Positions 1 to 6,602 of a DNA stretch of 40,128 nucleotides are shown one piece after another (position 1 is the stretch's first letter; every line of letters begins with the position of its first letter). The DNA comes from a virus, in IMG/VR virus record IMGVR_UViG_3300008267_000118, positions 1-40,128 of that record; one strand, 5' to 3'. The notes under the pieces are model-generated. The model worked only from the letters and a program-made list of their open reading frames with translations. It did no database searches and had not been told where the DNA came from. The position numbers and the translations under genes were made by a program.

Positions 1-48
1 TGGCTGTAGCGAGCGGCAGCCGTGCCGGGCTCGTCCTCATTGGAGTAG
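1..48. repeat. 48-base terminal repeat, left copy (contig overlap)
   Basis: Bases 1-48 are identical to bases 40081-40128. The repeat lies inside the portal coding sequence, and joining the two ends restores one uninterrupted reading frame. This indicates an assembly overlap of a circular or terminally redundant genome rather than a true end repeat. Confidence 0.95.
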
Positions 49-92
49 GGGTTAGCTTGGCGATCAACGCTGCCAGTCAGGTTCAGTTCCAT
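1..92 (-). CDS. portal (head-tail connector), N-terminal part across the contig junction
   Basis: These bases encode the first ~30 residues of the gp8-like portal. The gene starts at the ATG at 92-90 and reads off the left edge. It continues in frame at 40080 on the other end of the window; the joined product is 582 aa, close to T7 gp8. The N-terminus begins MELNLTGSVDRQ. The start lies 4 bases after the stop of the gp7.3-like gene, and an AGGGG stretch lies upstream. The rest of the protein is described under 38424..40128. Confidence 0.9.
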   Translation of the reverse strand, partial: MELNLTGSVDRQANPYSNEDEPGTAAARYS

Positions 93-96
93 TGAC

Positions 97-459
97 TCAA
101 ACCCCTGGAATGCTCAAACCACCAGTGCCACCTGCGACGTCTGTGCGCAGCTTTCGGCGGCCGATACCAGCCCGAATAGCCAGTTCGCCAGCGGCAGTTT
201 GACCAGCAGTGGCGCCAGGCACCCCGGTTGCCGCGGTCGGTGACTCGACGGCCGACATGGCGGCTGTTGCCACCTTCTCTGGGGCAGGGGGAGGGGTCGC
301 CATGGCGATAGTCCGCTGCTCTGCCTGTTGCGCCCGTTGAAAAGCCATCTGCTCTTCAAACTGGCGCCGCTGTTCTTCCATTTGCTGGCGCTGAAGCGCC
401 TCCTGCCGGGCAGATGCCCCGCTGTCACCACCACCGCCACCACCGCCACCACCGCACAT
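97..459 (-). CDS. T7 gp7.3-like virion/tail-assembly protein
   Basis: A 120-residue protein that begins MCGGG and has a tract of about nine glycines, then a Gln/Glu-rich predicted coiled coil (about residues 18-50), an Ala/Pro/Thr-rich linker and a basic C-terminus ending RRKLRTDVAGGTGGLSIPGV. That end resembles the GG-rich, basic tail of T7 gp7.3, which like this gene sits directly upstream of the portal. T7 gp7.3 is a small virion protein needed for tail assembly and adsorption; the role here is inferred from position and the C-terminal pattern. The start has an AGGAGG Shine-Dalgarno 9 bases upstream, inside the end of the preceding gene. The glycine tract is encoded by a trinucleotide-like repeat at about 422-453. 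Confidence 0.65.
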   Translation of the reverse strand: MCGGGGGGGGGDSGASARQEALQRQQMEEQRRQFEEQMAFQRAQQAEQRTIAMATPPPAPEKVATAAMSAVESPTAATGVPGATAGQTAAGELAIRAGIGRRKLRTDVAGGTGGLSIPGV

Positions 460-462
460 AGG

Positions 463-648
463 TCAAGCCTCCTCTTGTTGCTCAAGATAAACGGAGCGCA
501 ACATGCGCACCACGGACCGTTGGCCCACCATCATCCAGATCAGGCGGTCTGAATCATCGAGATCAGGGCACTTCTCTGGAAGCACTTCATCCAGTCGCTG
601 GAGAAGGGCCTCGTCAATGGGAGGCCAGGGTCGGTCGTCGTACATCAT
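463..648 (-). CDS. small hypothetical protein between endolysin-like peptidase and gp7.3-like gene
   Basis: A 61-residue acidic protein starting MMYDDRPWPPIDEALL, with no membrane segment or domain I recognise. Its ATG overlaps the TGA of the M15 peptidase gene (TGATG), which fits translational coupling. Its last codons carry the AGGAGG ribosome site of the next gene. A second ATG directly follows the first, so the start may be three bases later. Function unknown. Confidence 0.7.
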   Translation of the reverse strand: MMYDDRPWPPIDEALLQRLDEVLPEKCPDLDDSDRLIWMMVGQRSVVRMLRSVYLEQQEEA

Positions 649-1217
649 CAATAGTCCCAACGGATGCGTGGTCGGCCAGGGCGAATGCCGACGTGGATGA
701 ACCCCTTGGGCGCCCCATAGCCCAAGGAGTAGGGCCAGGCGCCATCGGCCCACTCTTGGAGGGTGTAGACAGACACGCCGTCGACGTAGAAATCCAGCGC
801 ACCCGTGTCAGGCGCGTCGTATAAGTGCTCCGAACGGCTGGCGCCACCAACCATGGCGTTGATCTTGGCAGGCCGATAACCGCTGGTGACGATGACAGGC
901 TTGTTGAAACGGTCCCTGGCCTTCTGGGCGAACTGACAGATCAGTGCGGCCGTGTCGCACTGGTGCTGCGCGACGAAGCGCCTGGACTCTGACTGCAGTG
1001 CGATCTCCCCATAGGTGATGTTCGGGGTGATCTTGTAAGAAAAAGCGGAACTTGGCTTGAACTGCCCTTGCTTTACGGGCGGATCTGACCGGTAAAGGTC
1101 CGCAAACGCCTTCAGCTGCTCTTCCGAGAGGTGCGATTGCAGCTGATTCCATGCTGCGATCTGATGGCTGAGGTTTTTGAAGTGCTTTGCAGCGTCAACC
1201 AGCTGAATTGCGGACAT
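648..1217 (-). CDS. M15-type zinc peptidase, probable endolysin
   Basis: A 189-residue protein with the M15 (D-Ala-D-Ala carboxypeptidase type) metal-site layout: SGYRP at 112-116, SEH with H131, an Asp in GALDF (D142), and FIHVGIRP with H175. Such enzymes cut peptide cross-links of peptidoglycan and often serve as phage endolysins. It stands in for the T7 gp3.5 amidase, which is absent. The first ~65 residues have no recognised fold. The ATG at 1217 has AAGGAG about 10 bases upstream. It lies in the late minus-strand run after TerL. Lysis is the likely role; a virion-associated wall-cutting role is possible. Confidence 0.85.
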   Translation of the reverse strand: MSAIQLVDAAKHFKNLSHQIAAWNQLQSHLSEEQLKAFADLYRSDPPVKQGQFKPSSAFSYKITPNITYGEIALQSESRRFVAQHQCDTAALICQFAQKARDRFNKPVIVTSGYRPAKINAMVGGASRSEHLYDAPDTGALDFYVDGVSVYTLQEWADGAWPYSLGYGAPKGFIHVGIRPGRPRIRWDY

Positions 1218-1455
1218 TGGTTACCGGCTCCTTCGGAAAGATTTGAACATTTGTGACCTGAAACGGCAACTCCTCCCACACGTCACAGCCCATTGCCACT
1301 TCCCACGCCATGTCTTCGGTTGGAGCGATGACAATGGTCTGGAACGACCCCTTTGCAACGGTGCCAGCGGGCCCGACAAAGGCCCCAGGCAGCCGAATGA
1401 CCCAGGCCCTAGGCCTGTTGGGTAGCTCGTTGGGGCATCCAGGTTCCTTTGCCAT
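1195..1455 (-). CDS. small hypothetical protein after TerL
   Basis: An 86-residue protein beginning MAKEPGCPNELPNRPRAW, chosen from the ATG at 1455. It overlaps the TerL 3' end by 47 bases and the M15 gene start by 23 bases. A longer frame upstream exists but lies wholly inside TerL. No domain recognised. The compact sequence with many aromatic and hydrophobic residues suggests a small globular protein. No clear ribosome site is seen, so translation probably depends on coupling to TerL. Confidence 0.6.
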   Translation of the reverse strand: MAKEPGCPNELPNRPRAWVIRLPGAFVGPAGTVAKGSFQTIVIAPTEDMAWEVAMGCDVWEELPFQVTNVQIFPKEPVTNVRNSAG

Positions 1456-3139
1456 TGGCTTTCGGAAGGTCAGTAAGAGCAATGCCAAGAAACTGCGCGT
1501 CAAGGGCCCCATCAAGGTTCCCCATGAAGGCATCCAACTCAAGATCCCAGAGTTCCGCCTTCCGTTCAGCGATGGCACGGTCTTTGTCGATTGCGAGGGA
1601 CTCGTTCCAATACTGAACGGCTCCGGCCAGGGCGTCTAGGCGGTCATCATGCTGAAGGCAGTTCTTCTCGACCGTGAGATGGGTGAGCTGATGGAACAGC
1701 TGGTAGCCCAGCTTGATCTCAGCTGCGTCTTCATCCCGGCCGCGGCTGTCTCCTTCGACGACAGAGCGGTTGACGATCAGTCGGTGCTGGTTGAGGACAG
1801 GCTCCAGGGCCGAAATGATGCGCCGTTCCTTCTGGATGTTTGACCGCACCGGCTCGATGGTGCAGGGGTGATGGACCTGCAGGTGTGGCTTGAGCAAGGA
1901 CTCAAGCATCCCTTGGCCGAACTGGTCCTCAAGCAGGATCAGATTGACGCTGTGTCGCTTGGCGGCTTTGGCCAGGCCCTCCAGGACGACGTCGGTGTAG
2001 CCCTCCCGGTAGGCGCCCACCTCCAGGACGAACAGGTTGCCGTTGAGATGGGCCACGATCGCGTAGGCCGTCTCGTCAGCACCACGACCGGAGGGGTCAA
2101 TGAACATGGCGCAGCCTTGGAAGGGCAGCCATTCGCCGTGGATATAGGCCGGGCGGTGGTAGTAGTCCCCGCTGAAGCCAACAGCTGGCAGGTCCGTGAT
2201 GCGGAACTCAGCGCCAGAGGACCACACCAGCTTCTCTGGGGCGTGATCACTGACTTCCATGACCATGAGATCCGACAGGCGCAGCGGGAACCGCTCCAGG
2301 TCGGAGAGCGACGTGTCCAGCTGGAACTGCAACGCAAAGGCTGACCGGCCGTAGCTGACCTCCCGCTCGAGAAGATCCATCTCTGAAAAGCGGCCCGGAT
2401 CAACCGGCTTGCCTTTCAGCTCAACGCAGCTCTCACGGACGACAGGTGCCAGCAGATCGCCGTATTTCTCCGGCTTATCGGGGTAACGAGCAGGCCAGAT
2501 CCGAGCAGTGAAGCCCTTGTGTAGCAGCTTGTTGTAGATCGATTCCTCGGTCTGAGGGGTGCCCAGGTACAGCACCTGCCCACCTGGCTTGAGGATGGCG
2601 TTGTATTCGCCAACAGCAGCCAGCAGCTTCTCCCGCATCCCGACAGACCACGACGTCGTCGGTGTCTCGATGTCGTCCGGGATGATCAGGTCAGCACGGG
2701 AGCCAGTGATCTGGCCGAAGATGCCAACCGACTTGACCGAAGGGCTCTTGTCTGGCCTGGCAGGACCCACGTCAAAGGCATTGACAGCTGACCGTTGCTC
2801 CTCGCGCCTGGGCTCCAGGCATTTGAGGATCGCCATGTCCCGGATCAGCTGCAGGCAGAAGGTCGTGAAGTTTTTAGCTTCTGCCCCGGAGGCCGAGTTG
2901 ACCATGATCTTCAGCTGCGGGTCCAGGCGCAGCTTCCACAGCACAAAGGCCGCGGCCATCCACGACTTACCTACTCCTCGGTAGCCCTCGATGATCCGCC
3001 GTTTGGGACCGTGCTGCATGTACTCAGCAATGTCCAGCTGGATTGGTGTTGGATCAGGCAGCTGGAGGTGCTTCCAGACGATGCAAAGGAAGTAGCGAAA
3101 ATCAGATGCAAAAGGCTCAGGAAGTTGCTCCCATTTCAT
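1409..3139 (-). CDS. terL: terminase large subunit (DNA maturase B, T7 gp19-like)
   Basis: A 576-residue packaging motor, close to T7 gp19 (586). The ATPase part has a Walker A-like GYRGVGKS at 52-59 and a Walker B LIIPDDIE at 151-158. The C-terminal nuclease part contains FIDPSGRGADET (Asp at 347-348 region) and later EDQFGQGMLESLL. It would dock on the portal, pump DNA into the prohead and cut concatemers. I chose the ATG at 3139; the open frame extends to a TTG at 3199 inside the previous gene, but that extension does not resemble the family. No strong Shine-Dalgarno is seen. TerS lies upstream on the same strand, separated by two tail-fibre-like genes. Confidence 0.95.
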   Translation of the reverse strand: MKWEQLPEPFASDFRYFLCIVWKHLQLPDPTPIQLDIAEYMQHGPKRRIIEGYRGVGKSWMAAAFVLWKLRLDPQLKIMVNSASGAEAKNFTTFCLQLIRDMAILKCLEPRREEQRSAVNAFDVGPARPDKSPSVKSVGIFGQITGSRADLIIPDDIETPTTSWSVGMREKLLAAVGEYNAILKPGGQVLYLGTPQTEESIYNKLLHKGFTARIWPARYPDKPEKYGDLLAPVVRESCVELKGKPVDPGRFSEMDLLEREVSYGRSAFALQFQLDTSLSDLERFPLRLSDLMVMEVSDHAPEKLVWSSGAEFRITDLPAVGFSGDYYHRPAYIHGEWLPFQGCAMFIDPSGRGADETAYAIVAHLNGNLFVLEVGAYREGYTDVVLEGLAKAAKRHSVNLILLEDQFGQGMLESLLKPHLQVHHPCTIEPVRSNIQKERRIISALEPVLNQHRLIVNRSVVEGDSRGRDEDAAEIKLGYQLFHQLTHLTVEKNCLQHDDRLDALAGAVQYWNESLAIDKDRAIAERKAELWDLELDAFMGNLDGALDAQFLGIALTDLPKANGKGTWMPQRATQQA

Positions 3140-3155
3140 GCTTGCAACAGCGCTA

Positions 3156-4142
3156 CTACGCCCACGGTCCCACGGAGGTGTTAGCACCAGCCACGCCAAT
3201 GGGCCAGATGGCGAAATGAGAGCCGGTTAAAGTGCTGTAGGCACCACCAGGGGAAGAGCTTAGCCGGTATTGAGGGATAAACGTACCGCCCGCGTTAATA
3301 CTTACCGTGCCAGACAGCCTGAAAACCCGAAGTTGTACTGTGTTAGAGGAGGCCGAGCCGATGTTAGCGTTGGCCGTGGAAGCAACAGTCACGCTCGCAG
3401 CGTTTAGTATCAGGGCAGGAAGGGTTACGTTACTGCCATTTGATGTACCGTTGTAAAAGATATTGTTTACAGTTGCTGTGCCCCCGAAGTTCACACCAAA
3501 CGTATGAGATGTCGTGCCTGAGGCCTTGCTCACGGCAAAGTTTAGCTCAAATGCGTAGACCGTATTGGCTGCAAGTGTGACGCCAACACCAAATAGGGAT
3601 TGGTCAGCGGTTGTATTAGCCCCAGTCAATCCGCTGTCGAGCCGGTAAAACATCATCGACGGCGACACGCCGCGGCCACCTGGCGTGGAATAGATCACCC
3701 TGCCGTCGTACTCAACGGCGCCAGCGGTTGCTGTCGTCAGGTTGGAGCCTGACTGCAGGGTCAGCGGGGATAGGGAGCTGGTGCCAGCTGCCAGGGTCAG
3801 GTTGCTGGTCAGCGTGCCACCCGTGAAGGCGCTGGGGGGCGCTGCCCAGCTGCCGTCTGCCCGCAAGAAGTTGGTGGTGCTACCGCCAGACGAAGGCGTC
3901 AAGCCAGCCAGAATGCTGGTGAACAGGGGCAGGGTGACATCGCCGCCGGTGCTCGACTCGAGCAGCCTGCTGCTGGCTGTGTAAGAAAGATCGGTGCCGC
4001 CCGAGCCAGTGCCAGCCGGGGCGTCAACCCACTCGGTGTCGTAGTTGAGATCGCTGGCCTTGGCCAGGATCTGATTTTCCAGCCCGCCAGGGGCAACCCC
4101 AGGAGACTTGTCCCCTTCGGGGGCTGGGATATACAGACTCAT
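3156..4142 (-). CDS. tail-fibre-like structural protein
   Basis: A 328-residue protein with an N-terminal linker of the kind seen in phage tail structural proteins (SDLNYDTEWVDAPAG at about 32-46; TTNFLRADGSWAAPP at about 87-101). A Gly/Ser/Thr/Asn-rich beta-type C-terminal half follows, which suits a receptor-contacting trimer. No enzymatic motif is seen. Its ATG shares bases with the stop of the upstream gene, and its end overlaps only a non-preferred extension of TerL. The location between TerS and TerL is unusual for a fibre gene. Confidence 0.75.
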   Translation of the reverse strand: MSLYIPAPEGDKSPGVAPGGLENQILAKASDLNYDTEWVDAPAGTGSGGTDLSYTASSRLLESSTGGDVTLPLFTSILAGLTPSSGGSTTNFLRADGSWAAPPSAFTGGTLTSNLTLAAGTSSLSPLTLQSGSNLTTATAGAVEYDGRVIYSTPGGRGVSPSMMFYRLDSGLTGANTTADQSLFGVGVTLAANTVYAFELNFAVSKASGTTSHTFGVNFGGTATVNNIFYNGTSNGSNVTLPALILNAASVTVASTANANIGSASSNTVQLRVFRLSGTVSINAGGTFIPQYRLSSSPGGAYSTLTGSHFAIWPIGVAGANTSVGPWA

Positions 4143-4840
4143 CAGACGAACTCAGTGACCTGAGCGGCGCCGTTTGCATTACTCCAGATGCCGTAGATCG
4201 CATTGGTGACGATCAGCTGCTGGTCCAGCAACAGGAACGACCCAGGCTGCATCTCCATGAAGGAGTTGGCAATCGTGGCTGGGTTGCTGAATGACAGATA
4301 CAGCTTGCTGCTCGACACGTTGCTGATCATGAGTCCATCGCGGTTGGCGTTGGATGCAAGGAGCAAGACGCTTGAGGCCGTGCCAGCCACCGACGTGGTG
4401 GTGGGAGTTCGTGCAGCAACTGTGGTGACGACAGGGACCGCTGACGCCCTGAGCTGGGTGTCGGTCAAGGGGCCAGACACAGGCACCGCCGAAGCCCGCA
4501 GCTGGGTATCGGTCAGCCCACCGGTCACAGGCACCGCTGTGGCCCGCAGCTGAGTATCGGTCAGCGGGCCAGACACGGGCAGTGCCGTTGCACGGAGCTG
4601 GGTGTCAGTCAGGGGGCCATCAACCGTGATGGAACCGCCGCCGTCATCAACCGACAGGGTGCCACCAGCATCGCTGACAGGCACCGGGGCAGCGTTGGTG
4701 TTGTTGACCGTGACGCTGGTAGGAACCGTGACGTTCGAGATCGTGACCGATCCACCGTCAAGGGTGACCGGAATCGACGCACCAGCTGGCCCAGTTACCT
4801 GTACAGGGCCTTCATTCGGGCCAGTGACATGGGTAGGCAT
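4142..4840 (-). CDS. repeat-containing tail-associated protein
   Basis: A 232-residue protein with a Val/Thr/Pro-rich beta-type N-terminus (1-74), four tandem 16-residue repeats of the form GPLTDTQLRATAVPVS at 75-138, and a C-terminal globular part (about 150-232). The DNA repeat unit is 48 bases. LTDTQLRA-type repeats occur in phage tail and fibre proteins and probably form a regular beta shaft. It starts 5 bases after TerS and is coupled (TGATG) to the next fibre-like gene, so the two may form one receptor-binding assembly. Precise role unknown. Confidence 0.7.
   Translation of the reverse strand: MPTHVTGPNEGPVQVTGPAGASIPVTLDGGSVTISNVTVPTSVTVNNTNAAPVPVSDAGGTLSVDDGGGSITVDGPLTDTQLRATALPVSGPLTDTQLRATAVPVTGGLTDTQLRASAVPVSGPLTDTQLRASAVPVVTTVAARTPTTTSVAGTASSVLLLASNANRDGLMISNVSSSKLYLSFSNPATIANSFMEMQPGSFLLLDQQLIVTNAIYGIWSNANGAAQVTEFV
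4427..4618 (-). repeat. four tandem 48-base coding repeats
   Basis: Four in-frame 48-base units encode residues 75-138 of the tail-associated protein. Units keep LTDTQLRA but vary at the flanking residues (ATALPVS, ATAVPVT, ASAVPVS, ASAVPVV), so copy number could change by slippage or recombination and alter shaft length. Confidence 0.9.
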
Positions 4841-4845
4841 GGGTA

Positions 4846-5085
4846 TCAGGCGACCCTGCGCCTTGGCATTTGTACCACCTTATCCAAATCAGGCACTGAA
4901 GCCACCAAATCTCCAAAGGGCGTGCCCTCGATGGGCTGTGCGCTGATCTGGTTGTCCTTGAGGAACTGCCGCAGGATGTTCAGTTCACCGGTGGTGATGG
5001 TGCCGTCTTCCATCTTCTGCTGCAACAGCAACGCCAGGCCCATGTGCAGGTCGGCCAGTTGTTCGTTGATGTCGTGAGCAGCCAT
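4846..5085 (-). CDS. terS: terminase small subunit (DNA maturase A, T7 gp18-like)
   Basis: A 79-residue protein. After an N-terminal helix (MAAHDINEQLADLHMGL) it shows the pattern LLQQKMEDGTITTGELNI and RQFLKDNQI, followed by a Pro-rich stretch and a hydrophobic, acidic segment (DLVASVPDLD). I recognise this as the T7-type small terminase family, which recognises packaging DNA and partners with TerL. T7 gp18 is 89 residues. I chose the ATG at 5085, which has GGAG about 9-10 bases upstream; an upstream ATG at 5160 would add an Arg-rich extension and looks spurious. Confidence 0.85.
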   Translation of the reverse strand: MAAHDINEQLADLHMGLALLLQQKMEDGTITTGELNILRQFLKDNQISAQPIEGTPFGDLVASVPDLDKVVQMPRRRVA

Positions 5086-5215
5086 GGAACGACGTCTCCG
5101 TCTTTCAATTCTGAGGGGCCTCGGCAAGAAGGCCCCCAGGTCAGTACCCACCACAGGCACCTACCCAACGACTGGTTCGGCGCAGCGTTGGACCAGCTCA
5201 CTGTAGGGCCATCCC

Positions 5216-5590
5216 TCACTCAAGGGATTCCTTGAATACCTGCCACATCCGCCCCTTGACCTGCTCTGACCCCACAGACGCCACAGCAGGGTTCAAAAGG
5301 TAGAAGAACGTCCCGTCGTGGGGATCCTTCCCCTTGGTCAGCAGAAGGGCCTTCCTGAGCCTTGTGAGGCTGCTGACGACGTGTGGCACTTGCATCCGCA
5401 GCCGCTCGGCCAGCTTCTCCGTCGTGACCGTGATCTTCCCCGTACGCCAGCTGGCGTAGGCCATCAACGCCCACAACACCGCCATGTCCCGTAGCTCCAG
5501 CCGACGCTCGGCAACCAGGTCAAGGCATCGGTCCATCTCCAGCAGGTGGGTCTTCACGAACTTGGCCTCGTCGTCCCATTTAGACTTCAC
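5216..5590 (-). CDS. winged-helix DNA-binding protein, RepL/MarR-like
   Basis: A 124-residue protein that starts at GTG 5590, with AGGAG exactly 7 bases upstream. Residues about 34-98 fit a winged helix: a first helix LRDMAVLWALMAYASW, TTEKLAERLRMQVPHVVSSL as a helix-turn-helix, and a wing ending in FFYLLNPAV. The wing followed by NP and a basic helix is the pattern seen in RepL-type plasmid replication proteins; MarR-like regulators share the fold. It is the first gene of the minus-strand run and abuts the origin-like region. It could be an initiator binding the heptamer array or dyads, or a regulator of the divergent units. I infer the fold with moderate confidence; the role is open. Confidence 0.7.
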   Translation of the reverse strand: MKSKWDDEAKFVKTHLLEMDRCLDLVAERRLELRDMAVLWALMAYASWRTGKITVTTEKLAERLRMQVPHVVSSLTRLRKALLLTKGKDPHDGTFFYLLNPAVASVGSEQVKGRMWQVFKESLE

Positions 5591-5592
5591 AA

Positions 5593-5605
5593 GTCAGCTC
5601 CTGAC
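5593..5605 (-). promoter_or_regulatory. hairpin overlapping the ribosome site of the winged-helix gene
   Basis: A perfect 5-bp stem (GTCAG/CTGAC) with a 3-base loop contains the AGGAG Shine-Dalgarno of the GTG-start gene at 5590. In the minus-strand transcript this could partly hide the ribosome site. The stem is short, so the effect may be weak. Confidence 0.45.
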
Positions 5606-5625
5606 TGACGCCCCTTCCTTGCTCC

Positions 5626-5680
5626 CCCCACTCGGCCATGCCCGACCCAGTGGGGAGAAGGGGTTTTACATGGCCGAGTG
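5626..5680. promoter_or_regulatory. 12-bp inverted repeat with an alternative overlapping hairpin
   Basis: CACTCGGCCATG at 5629-5640 is repeated as its exact reverse complement at 5669-5680, with a 28-base spacer. The left arm can instead pair through CCCCACT (5626-5632) with AGTGGGG (5649-5655), so the two stems exclude each other. It lies about 40 bases upstream of the winged-helix gene and could be an operator or an RNA switch for the late unit. Confidence 0.6.
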
Positions 5681-5821
5681 TAATCGCATTGCTGCTCTGG
5701 GGTAGGCCCCTCCCCTTCCTGACAGGCCCGTTCGAGAACTCTCTCTTTATCTCCAATAGGACGACCCAGGGGCCTGCCCTACTCAGCGGTAGACAGAAGC
5801 AGAGACCAGGTTCACCCAGGC

Positions 5822-5843
5822 AAAAAGGGCAGCTCGGCTGCCC
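5822..5843 (-). terminator. rho-independent terminator, minus strand, with no gene before it
   Basis: On the minus strand a GGGCAGC/GCTGCCC 7-bp perfect stem with a 3-base loop is followed by five T. No coding gene lies upstream of it on that strand before 6602. It would end a short transcript reading leftward from the heptamer region, or attenuate transcription into the late unit. Confidence 0.75.
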
Positions 5844-5932
5844 GCCACAGGCTCACCGCGTAGCCAGGAGCAAGTGCCGGTCCCCGACCGGCCGCAGCTC
5901 CCCTGCCAACGAACCAAACTTTCCCCACTCCC

Positions 5933-5941
5933 TGTGGATAA
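5933..5941 (-). promoter_or_regulatory. DnaA-box consensus
   Basis: The minus strand reads TTATCCACA, a perfect match to the E. coli DnaA-box consensus. It touches the heptamer array on its left side. A single 9-mer can occur by chance, but its position in the gene-free region beside repeats makes it a credible initiator site. Confidence 0.55.
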
Positions 5942-6000
5942 CAGCCAACAGCCATAAGACGGCTGCCGCCGGTCGTCTAACAGCCAACAGCCAGCAGCCA
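5939..6000 (+). repeat. ACAGCCA heptamer array (iteron-like)
   Basis: The 16-mer TAACAGCCAACAGCCA occurs at 5939-5954 and 5978-5993, perfectly repeated with a 39-base offset. Each copy holds two ACAGCCA heptamers, and the second is followed by a GCAGCCA variant, giving five related heptamers. AGACG/CGTCT arms (5957-5961, 5974-5978) flank the spacer between the two groups. Arrays like this next to a DnaA box are typical of iteron-type origins. Confidence 0.75.
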
Positions 6001-6152
6001 GTTGGCCCCTCCCTCACCCCGTCACGGGGCTTAAGAGGGTTCACCTAAGGCCATCCCCGTCACACCTGCGTCGTACTTGAGACGGCCGAGGCTGGTCACC
6101 TTTTTGGTCCGGAAAATGCGAGGGGCTTACGCCTATGGCGCCCCCGGCCACT

Positions 6153-6206
6153 ACCCCCCTGGGGGGTGCCTGCCGGCCCCCTACAGAGGCCCCAGGGGGT
6201 GCCTGC
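6153..6206. repeat. C/G-run palindrome and 12-bp direct repeat
   Basis: ACCCCCC and GGGGGGT form a perfect 7-bp inverted repeat around one T at 6153-6167. GGGGGTGCCTGC occurs at 6162-6173 and again at 6195-6206, 33 bases apart. Both lie in the gene-free region; role unknown. Confidence 0.6.
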
Positions 6207-6303
6207 TTGTCCAATGGACAGGGCCTGCCCCAGTGGACACCAGTCATGCCGAAGGGTCTGGTGGGTCTGCGTACCTGTGGCAAAGACAGGTGCGCAGGGC
6301 TGG

Positions 6304-6320
6304 CCAGGGCGTCGCCCTGG
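6304..6320. repeat. 7-bp perfect hairpin sharing a 13-mer with 6550-6562
   Basis: CCAGGGC and GCCCTGG pair around a GTC loop. The 13-mer GGCGTCGCCCTGG from this hairpin (6308-6320) is repeated exactly at 6550-6562, just before the first early gene. There is no T tract on either strand, so it is not a standard terminator. Confidence 0.55.
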
Positions 6321-6602
6321 TGGCCACCGGCAGGTGGGGTGGCAGGGGCTGGGCTGGGGTGGCCTGGGCTCTATTGATTGAGTCATAAGCCGCCCTGTGC
6401 CTGAACTGAGCCAGGGTCCAACCACGACGACCCCAAGCCAACCCCAGGACGTGAAGAGATGTGACAATCGAAACGCCGAGGGCCTGACCGGCCCACGGGT
6501 CACCAGATCTGGTGGATAGGGTGGAGGAGCTTCCAGCCCCAAGGCCGGAGGCGTCGCCCTGGGGCGCAATGCCCGGGGTGTGCCCACCACGCACCTAGAC
6601 AA

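Larger units (their letters stand above)
5591..6602. other. gene-free 1 kb divergent control and origin-like region
   Basis: This is the largest stretch without a convincing gene. Open frames here lack plausible composition and ribosome sites. It separates the divergent early (plus) and late (minus) units, and contains a 12-bp dyad, a minus-strand terminator, a DnaA-box consensus, a heptamer array, CCCCG/CGGGG and CCAGGGC/GCCCTGG hairpins, and short direct repeats. By position it should hold the first promoters for both units; I could not recognise host-type or phage-type promoters with confidence. Confidence 0.75.

Noticed and set aside
1-48. 48-base repeat as an attachment site or true terminal repeat
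   Set aside because: It lies in the middle of the portal reading frame, which is continuous only after joining the ends, and there is no integrase gene.
3139-3199. TTG start giving a longer TerL
   Set aside because: The extra 20 residues lie in the end of the fibre-like gene, lack family similarity and have no ribosome site.
5939-6000. Heptamer array as a CRISPR fragment
   Set aside because: Repeat units are only 7 bases and nearly contiguous; there are no 25-40 base repeats with unique spacers.
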